Source: Sporisorium sorghi
Taxonomy: Eukaryota; Basidiomycota; Ustilaginomycetes; Ustilaginales; Ustilaginaceae
Direction: 5' to 3'
NCBI GenBank assembly: GCA_023212695.1
Contig: JALCCG010000004.1
Location: forward strand, 62,001-126,000
Length of the DNA stretch: 64,000 nucleotides
Shown here one piece after another: positions 36,681-46,038 of this stretch. How positions within the stretch are numbered: position 1 is the first letter of the stretch; each line of letters begins with the position of its first letter. The position numbers and the translations under genes are program-made. Below the pieces are notes generated by a model. That model was not told the DNA's origin and did not search any database. It worked only from the letters and a program-made list of their open reading frames with translations.

Positions 36681-37607
36681 GTGAAAAAAAACCGCTCCGG
36701 CTTCCTGCGCGAAATCCGCTCGAATGGATCCGCCTACCTGCTCGTCGTACCGGCTGCCATCTATACACTGGTTTTCGGTTATTTCACGCTTCCGTACATG
36801 CTCATTGCGTTCCAAAAATTCAACTTCAAGACAGGTCTCTTTAATTCCGCCTGGGTCGGCTTTGACAATTTCAAGTTTTTCTTCTCGTCTCCCAGGGCGC
36901 TCGAGGTTACGTTTAACACCCTGAAGCTCAATTTTTTATTCATCATGGTTGGCACGCTAGCAGCCATGGCACTGGCCATTCTGTTCAATGAGCTCCGAAG
37001 CCGCTGGTTCTCAAGGGTGACCCAATCCACGATATTGTTTCCGCATTTTTTGTCCTGGGTCATCGTCAGCTACATTGTCTACAGCTTGCTGTCTACCGAC
37101 TACGGCATCCTGAACCGCATCTTGGCGTTCTTCCATGTCGATCCCGTCAACTGGTACGCCTCTCCGCAATACTGGACGTGGATTCTTACGACCGCGGCGG
37201 TGTGGAAGGACATCGGAATGAACCTCGTCATCTATCTGGCAGCCATTACGGGAATTGACGACAGTTATTACGAAGCTGGCCGGATCGACGGGGCGAGCCG
37301 CTGGCAGCTTATCCGTCATATCACCATACCGCTCATGCTGCCGACCATAACCATCCTGACCCTGCTGGCCTTGGGCAAAATCATGTACGGCAGCTTCGAC
37401 ATGATCTATGCCATCGTGAAGGACAACGGGCTGCTGTATCCCACCGTCGACGTCATCGACACGTATGTGTTCCGTTCTCTCCGCACCATCGGAAATCCGG
37501 CTCAAGCGATGGCCGTCGGACTGTATCAATCCGTGGTCGGCTTTATTCTCGTATGGGGCAGCAACAAAATCGTGAAGAAGGTAAATCCGGATCATGCATT
37601 GTTCTAG
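36681..37607 (+). CDS. sugar ABC transporter permease (LplB-like)
   Basis: 308 residues, six membrane segments, and the permease EAA-like loop YYEAGRIDGASRWQLIRHITIP at about 205-226, which contacts the ATPase. GTG 36681 lies 10 nt after AAAGGA; the GTG at 36672 touches it. First gene of a two-permease operon, divergent from its regulator. Works with the second permease and the binding lipoprotein. Confidence 0.92.
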   Translation: MKKNRSGFLREIRSNGSAYLLVVPAAIYTLVFGYFTLPYMLIAFQKFNFKTGLFNSAWVGFDNFKFFFSSPRALEVTFNTLKLNFLFIMVGTLAAMALAILFNELRSRWFSRVTQSTILFPHFLSWVIVSYIVYSLLSTDYGILNRILAFFHVDPVNWYASPQYWTWILTTAAVWKDIGMNLVIYLAAITGIDDSYYEAGRIDGASRWQLIRHITIPLMLPTITILTLLALGKIMYGSFDMIYAIVKDNGLLYPTVDVIDTYVFRSLRTIGNPAQAMAVGLYQSVVGFILVWGSNKIVKKVNPDHALF

Positions 37608-37643
37608 ATGTACCGGAACCATTCGAAAAGGAGCGAAACTTAG

Positions 37644-38522
37644 ATGACGTCCAGACCTAAATTTTTCGATGCCGTAAACGCCGCCCTGATCGGTATCATC
37701 TCCATCCTCTGCATCCTGCCCATGCTGCTCGTGCTTATGGTCTCCTTCACGGATGAAGCCAGCATTAAACAATTCGGGTACCAGCTGTTTCCGAGTGAGC
37801 TGTCACTGGATGCGTACAAGCTGCTCCTGTTCGGCAGCACGCCGCTGTACCAGAGTTACATGATCTCGATCTTCGTGACGGTGATTGGCACAATCCTTGC
37901 CGTCACGATTACGTCCATGGCCGGATATACGCTGGCCGCCAAGCATATCCGTTACCGCAACGGACTTGGACTGTTCTTTTTCATTACAATGGTGTTTAAT
38001 ACGGGTTTGGTGCCCTGGTATCTGATCAACCTCAATCTCGGTATGAACAACACGATCTGGGCCCTGATCATTCCGTCCTTGGTATTCAACCCGTTCAATC
38101 TGTTCCTCGTGCGCAACTACATGTCCCAGATTCCGCCGTCCCTCACGGAGGCAGCCAAAATCGATGGAGCCAGCGATTTCTATATCGCGTTTCGGATCTT
38201 CTTCCCGTTGTGCATGCCCGTCCTTGCCACCATCACGCTGTTCTACGGCATCGCCTACTGGAACAACTGGTTTAACGCCATCATGCTGGTGGACAACGAG
38301 AAGCTGTATCCCCTGCAATACCTGCTGTTTAAGCTGAACTCCGAGATCAGCATGATCCAGCAGATGCAGAGCAGCGGAGCCATCCTCGGCAGCCAGACGC
38401 TCCCTCAGGAATCGGTGAAGATGGCCACCGCCATTCTGACGATTGGCCCGGTGGTGCTGTTCTATCCGTTCCTGCAGCGGTATTTTATTAAAGGCCTGCT
38501 GATTGGCTCTGTGAAGGAGTAA
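37644..38522 (+). CDS. carbohydrate ABC transporter permease (LplC/YtcP-like)
   Basis: 292 residues, six membrane segments, EAA loop LTEAAKIDGASDFYIAFRIFFP, and a C-terminus PFLQRYFIKGLLIGSVKE typical of LplC-like permeases. ATG 37644 follows AAAGGAG. 36 nt after the first permease gene. A strong terminator follows at 38597. Confidence 0.92.
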   Translation: MTSRPKFFDAVNAALIGIISILCILPMLLVLMVSFTDEASIKQFGYQLFPSELSLDAYKLLLFGSTPLYQSYMISIFVTVIGTILAVTITSMAGYTLAAKHIRYRNGLGLFFFITMVFNTGLVPWYLINLNLGMNNTIWALIIPSLVFNPFNLFLVRNYMSQIPPSLTEAAKIDGASDFYIAFRIFFPLCMPVLATITLFYGIAYWNNWFNAIMLVDNEKLYPLQYLLFKLNSEISMIQQMQSSGAILGSQTLPQESVKMATAILTIGPVVLFYPFLQRYFIKGLLIGSVKE

Positions 38523-38596
38523 GAGCTGCGATTTAACAACTACTTCGTATTCAAGGTTTCATGGCACATAGCCGGGAATCGAGCTGTATGCAAACC

Positions 38597-38631
38597 AAAA
38601 AGGCTTAACCGCGTGCGGTTAGCCTTTTTTT
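38597..38631 (+). terminator. terminator of the permease operon
   Basis: AAAAAGGCT-AACCGC-GT-GCGGTT-AGCC followed by TTTTTTT, about 75 nt after the stop at 38522. Confidence 0.93.
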
Positions 38632-38812
38632 GATGAACAATGGTTGATGCATCTCCTCAACGTTAACGAAATTGACCATCGAAGTATGCGACCGATCCCT
38701 ATAAATTCAAGAGTACATGTTGATAGGATTCGATAAAAATCAAAATCTACCGAACCAAATCTTGTCTGAGTGTGTATATAAGGTGAAAAACAAACAAAAA
38801 GGGGGTGATTTG

Positions 38813-39358
38813 ATGTTACCTGAAATAACACAGGATGAAGCCAAACAGTTATTTACCGAATATTCTATGTATGTTTATCAAACCGCATTGCTGATAACAA
38901 GATCGGAGGCACTTGCTGATGACATTACGCAAGAGACTTTTATCCGAGTGTTCAGAAAGTTTAATACATACGATTCCACTAAGTCGATACAGCCTTGGAT
39001 TTATAAAATAACGATAAATACGATGCGTAACATGCTTCGCAAGCAAAAATGGTTGAAATTCATCGGTGTCACACCAGAAACGGCTGATGAGGATTTAATT
39101 GAAAACAAGATCATACAAAATGAAGAATCTCTGCAACTTTGGAAAGAAATTAATCAGCTATCATTGAAAAGCAAAGAAATCATCGTACTTCATTATTATG
39201 CTGAGTTGAAGCTGAGTGAAGTTTCTGAAGCCTTAGGTATACCATTAGGTACTTGCAAATCAAGACTCAATGCAGCTTTAACTACACTTCGTAAACAGAT
39301 GCTGGAAAATGAAGCTTTTGAATTTCGCAAAAGGAGAGCTTACCATGAAACAAATTAA
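38813..39358 (+). CDS. ECF-type RNA polymerase sigma factor
   Basis: 181 residues. Region 2 (YQTALLITRSEALADDITQETFIRVF, then IQPWIYKITINTMRNMLRKQKW) and region 4 (SKEIIVLHYYAELKLSEVSEALGIPLGTCKSRLNAALTTLR) are complete. ATG 38813 lies 6 nt after GGGGGTG. The next gene overlaps its end by 14 nt and looks like a cognate membrane anti-sigma factor. This pair is AT-rich compared with the sugar locus before it. Confidence 0.92.
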   Translation: MLPEITQDEAKQLFTEYSMYVYQTALLITRSEALADDITQETFIRVFRKFNTYDSTKSIQPWIYKITINTMRNMLRKQKWLKFIGVTPETADEDLIENKIIQNEESLQLWKEINQLSLKSKEIIVLHYYAELKLSEVSEALGIPLGTCKSRLNAALTTLRKQMLENEAFEFRKRRAYHETN

Positions 39359-40070
39359 CCGGTCGGATATTAAGGATGCATTACATACCCAGATTGACTC
39401 TAAACACGCATCTGTTTTATTCGAGAATATATGGGAAAAATATTCAAACAGAAAATCAGGCGGTCATCCAAATCGTCGTATTTATCGAAAACGAATTGTT
39501 GTTTTATCTATTCTTGGCTCACTATGCTTTCTTACCCTATTTCAATCCCCAGTTCGGGCGTTCATCGAGCAGTTTATAGAGGTTAAATGGATTAAAAACG
39601 TGAAAAATGCTGAAATCGGTTATTCATGGGCGAATACTGCAGGTGATGCCCGATCTCTAGTTTTAAACAAGGAGGAGGCAGAGAAGTCGCTTGGAATCTC
39701 TATTCCATGGCCTGATCCATTAGATGGGATGTCTGGGCAAAGAGAAATTAGAATTAGAAAAGAGGATGATTCACCTCTTGGGTATGACTATACCATACGT
39801 ACGAATGACCGCTACTATGAAGTCATAGCTAATTATAAAAACAATAGACAGCCTGAGTTTTACGCACAAACTACTGGTACAGCGCTAGTAAAGGAAATTT
39901 CAATTCAAGATGTCACGGCTACATTGATTACTAGTCCAGAGTTCATCCATGTTCCACACCTTTATTTTGAAAAAGGAGATTGGAAAATAGTAGTCACGGT
40001 GACTGATTATACAGAAGATGATGTTATGAGCGAACAAGAAATCATAGAATTAGCAGGATCAATTAAATAA
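39345..40070 (+). CDS. probable membrane anti-sigma factor
   Basis: 241 residues from ATG 39345, 7 nt after AAAGGAGA inside the sigma gene (14-nt overlap, implying coupling). A cytoplasmic N-terminus of about 48 residues (SDIKDALHTQIDSKHASVLFENI), a single membrane helix at about 50-66 after a basic cluster, then an extracytoplasmic domain rich in polar residues. No zinc HXXXCXXC motif, so it is not a ZAS-type factor. Role as anti-sigma is inferred from position and topology. Confidence 0.7.
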   Translation: MKQINRSDIKDALHTQIDSKHASVLFENIWEKYSNRKSGGHPNRRIYRKRIVVLSILGSLCFLTLFQSPVRAFIEQFIEVKWIKNVKNAEIGYSWANTAGDARSLVLNKEEAEKSLGISIPWPDPLDGMSGQREIRIRKEDDSPLGYDYTIRTNDRYYEVIANYKNNRQPEFYAQTTGTALVKEISIQDVTATLITSPEFIHVPHLYFEKGDWKIVVTVTDYTEDDVMSEQEIIELAGSIK

Positions 40071-40146
40071 AAAAACCAAACTTGAACAAGGACTGTTATA
40101 TATGAATCCAATAGATGTTCCAACCCTTGTGGGAATTTTCAAAGCA

Positions 40147-40653
40147 TCACTTAAATCCTTCGATAATTTCATTTATTTGTTGAATATGCCTTTGTTCATG
40201 CAGGTACAGCGACCTAACCCATTCAATCAATAACATCTCTTTAAAGACGGGATGGACAAAATGTCTTCTGCTTAGGATGGACGGATCTTCTAATGAATTT
40301 AGAAGTTCCGTTAACTTTGCTCTTGACTGATGGAGCTTCTCCACCATTTCCTTGTGTTCCATAATCTCATCCGTTGGTCTGGCAATGTCGGGAGCCACTA
40401 GCTTTTTACTTCTGTCCAGCAGAAATTCCAAAGGTTTATTCTCTAAGATTGAATCATCCGTGCTCTTTAGTCCTCTTTTTATTGCTGCAACATATAATTC
40501 TTCTGTTTTACATAAGTGTTGACATATCTGACTGATGCTCCAGCTGTTGGAGTCGTGCCGTCTGTTTAGTTGATCTCCATCCAAGCCCTTGAGGATGCCA
40601 AGTAACTCGTTCCTTGTCTCTTTTAATTCTCGATTGATTTCTTGAAGCTCCAT
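40147..40653 (-). CDS. DinB-superfamily protein
   Basis: 168 residues. LQEINRELKETRNELLGILK, WSISQICQHLCKTEELYVAA and LYLHEQRHIQQINEIIE carry the three histidines expected for the DinB metal site (H in CQHLC, HEQRH). ATG 40653 follows AAGGGAG; the TTG-led longer version at 40677 precedes that site. Convergent with the anti-sigma gene. Function unknown; fourth of five DinB genes here. Confidence 0.82.
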   Translation of the reverse strand: MELQEINRELKETRNELLGILKGLDGDQLNRRHDSNSWSISQICQHLCKTEELYVAAIKRGLKSTDDSILENKPLEFLLDRSKKLVAPDIARPTDEIMEHKEMVEKLHQSRAKLTELLNSLEDPSILSRRHFVHPVFKEMLLIEWVRSLYLHEQRHIQQINEIIEGFK

Positions 40654-40770
40654 GGAAAACACTCCCTTTTCGAGCATTTTCCATGATTATACATCCGTTG
40701 AACAAAGGACGCTAGGGCTGCGCCTTGAATGCATTCAAAAGTTCATATTGACCCTATCGATGAGATCGTG

Positions 40771-41529
40771 TCATATTCCGATTTCACGCATTTTCACTGT
40801 AACGTGTTCAATCCTGCCATCCATATCCGTTCCGTCATACTTGGGAAGTTGGAGTTCACTGACAATGCTGCCGTCGCGCATAAACATAATTCGCTCCGTT
40901 CGGGCAGCCACGTTGGTGTCATGAGTGACAAGCATAACCGCCGTACCTTCCGCGTTGATCTCGGAAAACAAGTCCATCATTTCCTGCGCGGACGTTGAGT
41001 TGAGCGCGCCTGTAGGCTCATCGCCGAAGATGATTCTCGGATTGTTCATCAGCGCGCGGCATATTCCGGCACGCTGGAGCTGGCCTCCTGATACCTGGGT
41101 AATGTCGCGCTTTTCAAGCTCCGCGATACCTACCCTTTTCATCAGCGTTCTTGCTTTTGCCGTTATGTTCGCAACGTTTTTTCGGTTGTCCCGCAGGGAC
41201 GGGAGAATGATGTTGTCGAGGATATTCAGGTTGTTCAGCATCGTCGGCTGTTGAAACACAAACCCCATTTGGGTTCTGCGTATATCTGCCAGCTCATTCT
41301 CCGAAGCCGTCGTTAAATCCCTGCCGTCAAACACAACCTTACCGTCATCAACGACATCCGTTCCGCTCAGCGCAAACAACAGCGTTGATTTCCCCGAGCC
41401 GGAAGGGCCCATAACCGCAACGAATTCGCCCTCATTGATATAGGCGGACACTCCGTCCAGAACATGGAGCTTCTCATCACCCTCGCCAAAAGATTTTACG
41501 ATATGGTCGCCGATCAACATCTTTTTCAT
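40771..41529 (-). CDS. ABC transporter ATP-binding protein (MacB/LolD type)
   Basis: 252 residues with Walker A GPSGSGKST (41-49), Q loop GFVFQQP, signature VSGGQLQRAGICRALM, Walker B IIFGDEPTGALN and H loop MLVTHD. The ATPase partners the FtsX-type permease encoded 4 nt upstream. This type drives export of peptides, antibiotics or lipoprotein-related substrates (mechanotransmission family) or acts in antimicrobial-peptide sensing. The C-terminal tail (ELQLPKYDGTDMDGRIEHVT) is typical of the family. Confidence 0.93.
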   Translation of the reverse strand: MKKMLIGDHIVKSFGEGDEKLHVLDGVSAYINEGEFVAVMGPSGSGKSTLLFALSGTDVVDDGKVVFDGRDLTTASENELADIRRTQMGFVFQQPTMLNNLNILDNIILPSLRDNRKNVANITAKARTLMKRVGIAELEKRDITQVSGGQLQRAGICRALMNNPRIIFGDEPTGALNSTSAQEMMDLFSEINAEGTAVMLVTHDTNVAARTERIMFMRDGSIVSELQLPKYDGTDMDGRIEHVTVKMREIGI

Positions 41530-41533
41530 ATGC

Positions 41534-43852
41534 CTACCCCTTTATGTTTTCAGAAATTTTAATGTGACCCATGCCCGATGTGCCGATTATGGTTGCAATA
41601 AGTACCGAGCCGATCATCATCAGTGGGCTAAGCAGATACGCCGAAAGCGGATTGACCGCAAAATGAAACGTCGACGCTCCAAACATGGAGATGACCACCC
41701 CCGCCAGCATTTCTCCGAGCGTGTTTGCCAGAAGTATGCCAAGCACCATTCCGAGTATCAGAACGAATACCGAACGCGTGACATACTGCGCCCTAATATC
41801 TGAGCTTGTAAAGCCTAACACCTTCATAACGCCGATGGAGTATCTGTCCTTTGCAACAAGCATTTTCATAAACAACAGAGTAACCAGCACCGTTATCATT
41901 ATCGCGACAACAATGGCGGCATAGGAGGCCTTATGGACGGCGCTTATCGTCGAGCCGAATGTCTGTGCAATATATTTGTCAATGTCCGAAACCTTTGCAT
42001 AATTAAATTTGCTCGCATATTCCGAAACCATGCTATTGATGAGAGATGGATCGGAAAGCTCCGCACAGATCACGTACCACATCGTATCCGCCGATTGGTC
42101 AGGGAAAACAGCCTTTGCGGTTTTGCCTCCATTGGTGATGTCGGAATAGATGCCGCTAACCGTGAGAATTTTCTCCTTCCCCTCAACAACTACAGTCATG
42201 GTTTCTCCGACCCCTATGCCCAGTTCATCGGCGTTCAGAGAAGAAAGCGCAATTTCATCTTCTGCGGCGGGTGCTTTGCCTTGGGAATACGCAATGGGGA
42301 ATATCGAATGGTCGCCGAGCTCAATTTTTATATTTTCTTCCGTGCCATCCAATGTCTTCACTTTGAACGATTTTGTTGCAAGCACGGCATACTGTGAAAT
42401 GGCACTGTCGCTTGTCATCTTTTTTAGTACTTCTGCGGCTTTTTCGGATATATTGTCAGTCTGCTGAATGTCCATACGCATATCGTAGTTTCCGATACCC
42501 ATATATTGAATGAAGCCTTTCGATGAAATCGTGCTGTACAGGTTATGGGGAACAATCATGATAAATGCCGAAATGACCAGCACCGTTAACATGGTGGCGT
42601 AAAGTCTTTTCCTTGCGAGAACGTCCTGGATACCGAGAACAACATTCGTGTTAAGCAGCCTGTTCCTGCTTAATCTCAGATGCTTAGCGCCTGCGGTATG
42701 CCCCTGTGAATTGCCAAAACGTATGGCTTCCGCGGCTGATATTTTTCGGAAGCGCCTCAGCACTCCATTTACATAAGCCATCATTGCAAGGAATACCAGC
42801 AGTATGCCGATGATTCCGTACAACAATGCTGAAGAAGAATGTTCGCTTTCCCCCATGTAAAGCCGGATATTCTCAAGAAGCATGCCTTTGAACACCAATG
42901 AAAGTGCGAACCCGAGAATACTGCCCGCAGCCGCAATCACAGCGTATTTGGCAAGGTACATCCTCTTCATGTCGGAGATACGCATCCCCATTGCCTTCAT
43001 AACGCCAATTTGGCGGTAATCGTCTTCGATTTTGGCAAGCAGCGTAAAGCGTATGCACATCAAAGCGATAGCAACGACCAGCACGCTCACCAGAAGGATC
43101 ACCCCAATCATCATCCCGTCGGAAATGGCGTTGATTGTTTTGAACAGGGGATATGTAATCACGGGTCCGTTCGCTTCAAGACCTGCGGAGGCATAATCGG
43201 TTTCGAATGCGCCAAGCGCCGATAGATCCTTTAATCTGAACTCAATCAGATACTCTGTGGTCCCGAGGTTTTGAATTACCGCGTAATCATGGCTGCTTAC
43301 AAGAAATCTCTTGGAGGAGGAGAGTGTGGAATTCATCTGCGAATCGCGGAGAAATCCCGCAACGGTAAATTCCTTTCCACTTATTCGTGCCTTGTCACCG
43401 ACCTTCGTGGTGTTGTCCCTCATATAATGGATGGGAACATATAACTCGCCGTCGGATACATGGATGACGTTTCCGTCAAGATCAAGAAGATAATCGAACT
43501 TGTCGCTCTGCATGCTGAACCCGTTATCCTGAACATTATGGGTAAGCGAATTGTCGCCTAATATGATGCGTGCGCCGTCCATGTTGACAAATTCAAGCAC
43601 CTGAAATTCATCAACATTCCCATGCTGCTCCGCAAAAGCTGTAAGTCGATCCGTATTGATCTCACCCGAATGCATCTGCATAAAATGCGGCGTTTCCGCC
43701 CGTTTCATAAGTGTATCTATCGCACCGGAAAGATTGACAACGAGTATCACGGCCAGCGAAACGAGCATCGCTGCTGCTGCAACAAATATCATGGTTGTCA
43801 ACGTGATTAATTTGCTTTTGGATATATCATTGCGAATTATTCTGGAATACAT
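41534..43852 (-). CDS. FtsX/MacB-type ABC permease, two FtsX modules
   Basis: 772 residues. N-terminal helix, a large extracytoplasmic domain (about 45-230), three helices with the FtsX core (LALMCIRFTLLAKIEDDYRQIGVMKAMGMRISD), a fourth helix, then a second set: another extracytoplasmic domain (480-620) and helices with DRYSIGVMKVLGFTSSDIRAQYV. Ten predicted membrane helices in all, as in the YknZ/BceB/MacB superfamily with duplicated FtsX. Start ATG 43852 after GAGGTGG, overlapping the MFS gene end by 16 nt. Works with the ATPase at 40771-41529. Confidence 0.9.
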   Translation of the reverse strand: MYSRIIRNDISKSKLITLTTMIFVAAAAMLVSLAVILVVNLSGAIDTLMKRAETPHFMQMHSGEINTDRLTAFAEQHGNVDEFQVLEFVNMDGARIILGDNSLTHNVQDNGFSMQSDKFDYLLDLDGNVIHVSDGELYVPIHYMRDNTTKVGDKARISGKEFTVAGFLRDSQMNSTLSSSKRFLVSSHDYAVIQNLGTTEYLIEFRLKDLSALGAFETDYASAGLEANGPVITYPLFKTINAISDGMMIGVILLVSVLVVAIALMCIRFTLLAKIEDDYRQIGVMKAMGMRISDMKRMYLAKYAVIAAAGSILGFALSLVFKGMLLENIRLYMGESEHSSSALLYGIIGILLVFLAMMAYVNGVLRRFRKISAAEAIRFGNSQGHTAGAKHLRLSRNRLLNTNVVLGIQDVLARKRLYATMLTVLVISAFIMIVPHNLYSTISSKGFIQYMGIGNYDMRMDIQQTDNISEKAAEVLKKMTSDSAISQYAVLATKSFKVKTLDGTEENIKIELGDHSIFPIAYSQGKAPAAEDEIALSSLNADELGIGVGETMTVVVEGKEKILTVSGIYSDITNGGKTAKAVFPDQSADTMWYVICAELSDPSLINSMVSEYASKFNYAKVSDIDKYIAQTFGSTISAVHKASYAAIVVAIMITVLVTLLFMKMLVAKDRYSIGVMKVLGFTSSDIRAQYVTRSVFVLILGMVLGILLANTLGEMLAGVVISMFGASTFHFAVNPLSAYLLSPLMMIGSVLIATIIGTSGMGHIKISENIKG

Positions 43853-45147
43853 AAGCCACCTCTGTCTTCTAGCATTCTGACCGATCGCAGCTTATACAGA
43901 ACGGCCGAAGTTACGCATAACAGCACCCCGGCGATGATGATGAGAAATCCCATTCCTCTGCCAAGGCCGATGCCGATGACTTTCCCCACACTCCCAGCAA
44001 GCGCTCCGCCTTCAACCAATAATGGAGTGAACACATAATCTGCCATAACACCCGATAGCGCATAAGCGGCAACAAATCCAAGCTGGGACAGGATTCCGAT
44101 AAACGCCCACGCTCTGCCTTGAACCGCATTATCCATGTTGGTGCGAACCAAAAAATCCAGACTCATGTTGGCAAACGGAAGCATGGCAAAAAACAGGAAT
44201 CCCGAAAAACATATCCAGACGATATTTTCACGAGCTCCAAAAGCTGCCATACACGCGCCTACGCAAAACAGCGAAATCGAAAGGATTTTCACATAATCTT
44301 TTTTTATCGGAAGAAATCCTAACATCATACTGGACACGAGCATTCCTGAAGCCACAATAGTTTCAATCGTTCCGATCATCGAGCTGTTCGTAAAGGTAAG
44401 CAGCATCGGTATCGTTAGCGTCTCCATCACCCCAAGGTAAAATGTCAGCACCGATGTCATGATCACCAGAACAAACACACCCTTGTTTCTGGAAACCGCA
44501 TTCCACCCGTCTATAAATTCGCGAATAAACGATGTAACCTGATGACCGGTCTTGGAAGCAATGCCGCTGCGGACAGCGAGCGTAGTACCCACGGTAACAA
44601 AAAAAGTGCAAATGTCGATAACAAGCAGCAGCTTTATGTCTGCAATCGTGAGCAAAAAACCCGCAAGGATCGGAGAAATCAGAAATTTGGCCGAGCCCGC
44701 CAGCTGGACAAGACCGCTTGCCTGTGTGTACTGCTCCTCGGTAAGCAAATCCGTAACCGTAGCTTTATATGCAGGATCAAGCAGTGATGAAAACACGGAG
44801 CTCATGGCAACCCCGACGCATATCTGCCATAGCTGCGCTTCTCCGCGAAGCAAGCAAACGAGGATGAATACAAGCCCTATCGCGGAAAGGCTATCCCCTA
44901 ATATCATTAAAAGCCTGCGGTCATACCGGTCCGCGAGCACTCCGGCAAAAGCGCTCAAGAAGAGCGACGGCATAAACGCAAGCAAGGTTACCAGCGCCAT
45001 AGCCGATGCCTTTCCCGTCTGCTGAAAAACATAGATCCCAAGCCCGAACGACGTCAGACCGTTTCCTATTGTTGAAACCAGCTGTCCCGACCATAAGAGG
45101 AGAAATTTCTTGAAAGACTTCCCTGGTTTAATCACGGCTGCTTTCAT
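43837..45147 (-). CDS. MFS efflux transporter
   Basis: 436 residues, about 12 membrane segments. KFLLLWSGQLVSTIGNGLTSFGLGIYVFQQTG at the N-terminus and GVLADRYDRRLLMILGDSLSA (MFS motif A) place it in the MefA/enterobactin-exporter-like (DHA3) group that includes macrolide pumps. ATG 45147 follows GAGAGGGAG within the TetR gene; the longer start at 45234 would lie deep in that gene. Substrate unknown; likely induced through the TetR protein. Confidence 0.88.
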   Translation of the reverse strand: MKAAVIKPGKSFKKFLLLWSGQLVSTIGNGLTSFGLGIYVFQQTGKASAMALVTLLAFMPSLFLSAFAGVLADRYDRRLLMILGDSLSAIGLVFILVCLLRGEAQLWQICVGVAMSSVFSSLLDPAYKATVTDLLTEEQYTQASGLVQLAGSAKFLISPILAGFLLTIADIKLLLVIDICTFFVTVGTTLAVRSGIASKTGHQVTSFIREFIDGWNAVSRNKGVFVLVIMTSVLTFYLGVMETLTIPMLLTFTNSSMIGTIETIVASGMLVSSMMLGFLPIKKDYVKILSISLFCVGACMAAFGARENIVWICFSGFLFFAMLPFANMSLDFLVRTNMDNAVQGRAWAFIGILSQLGFVAAYALSGVMADYVFTPLLVEGGALAGSVGKVIGIGLGRGMGFLIIIAGVLLCVTSAVLYKLRSVRMLEDRGGLCIPE

Positions 45148-45775
45148 CTCCCTCTCCAAACATCCCCATAACGTCCATAAGGCTTCCGCTTTCTGCTCCG
45201 AGCAGCCTCTCCACGTTGCAAACAAAGGCCACAATTCGCGAGCTGCGCTCCTTCTCTGTCATAACGACCAGATCATCATCAAAAACGGTACTCGCATAAA
45301 TCACAACCATCTCCATGCATTCGTACGGGAAGGGTGTGCTGAACAGGCCCTGCTGGATGCCTTCGCGGATGATCTCTGTCAGGATCGGGGGGACGCCGTT
45401 GATGATAACCTTTTGTATTTTTTGATGCATCAGTGCGTTCTGGGGTTTATGAATATGCTCCATAATTTGCTCGCTGCTTCCCCCGCTTAGGTTCAGTGCC
45501 ATTACAACACGGATGATGCGCTCGACGATTGGTATGCTCTTGTCTGCGGCAACTTCCTGTGCCCCATCTATCAATCGGACCGCATACCGATCGATCAATG
45601 CATCCATAATATCCTCCTTCGACTTGAAGTGATGATACAAGGTTCCGCGGGCAATGCCGACCTTTTCAAGAATATCGTTGGTACTTGTTCCGTCAAAACC
45701 CTTCTGTCCAAAAAGCTCATCCACCGCGTCAAGGATTTCGTTCTTGCGATCCTCCGCTTTTTTTACGACCCTCAT
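45128..45775 (-). CDS. TetR/AcrR-family repressor of the MFS-ABC operon
   Basis: 215 residues. N-terminal HTH (RKNEILDAVDELFGQKGFDG, TSTNDILEKVGIARGTLYHHFKSKEDI), variable ligand-binding remainder. ATG 45775 follows AGGAGGTG. First gene of a four-gene chain in which each gene overlaps or nearly touches the next (20-nt overlap with the MFS gene). The palindrome just after the -10 element is its likely operator, so it should repress its own operon until it binds a ligand. Confidence 0.92.
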   Translation of the reverse strand: MRVVKKAEDRKNEILDAVDELFGQKGFDGTSTNDILEKVGIARGTLYHHFKSKEDIMDALIDRYAVRLIDGAQEVAADKSIPIVERIIRVVMALNLSGGSSEQIMEHIHKPQNALMHQKIQKVIINGVPPILTEIIREGIQQGLFSTPFPYECMEMVVIYASTVFDDDLVVMTEKERSSRIVAFVCNVERLLGAESGSLMDVMGMFGEGDESSRD

Positions 45776-45797
45776 GGCTACACCTCCTTTTGCATAG

Positions 45798-45845
45798 ACC
45801 GACTGCCTGTCGGTAATATGATAACATGCTGCTTTGAGTTGTCAA
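45798..45845 (-). promoter_or_regulatory. promoter and TetR operator
   Basis: Reverse strand: TTGACA at 45845-45840, 16 nt, TATCAT, then the inverted repeat ACCGAC-TGCCT-GTCGGT at 45798-45814, then AGGAGG. Operator directly downstream of the -10, as expected for autorepression. Confidence 0.8.
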
Positions 45846-45988
45846 GATATTGTTACATGAAGTGAACTGATGGTGAACTCATTTATATGAGGAATTTTTA
45901 TGACTTCCTCCCTCGCAGCATGCCAAAGCATGTTGTTATGCGTAGTTATAGTCTGCCACGCTCAGCTACCGAAATCATCCTTTGTTTA

Positions 45989-46020
45989 TAAAATAAAACA
46001 GGCTGCCTTTCAGGGCAGCC
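45989..46020 (-). terminator. terminator of the EF-G-binding protein gene
   Basis: Reverse strand GGCTGCC-CTGAAA-GGCAGCC followed by TGTTTTATTTT, 20 nt after the stop at 46039. Confidence 0.9.
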
Positions 46021-46038
46021 GTATTTGGGGTTATAGCG

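Noticed and set aside
43010..43225. Plus-strand frames inside the ABC permease gene
   Set aside because: Antisense shadows of a full-length FtsX-type permease.
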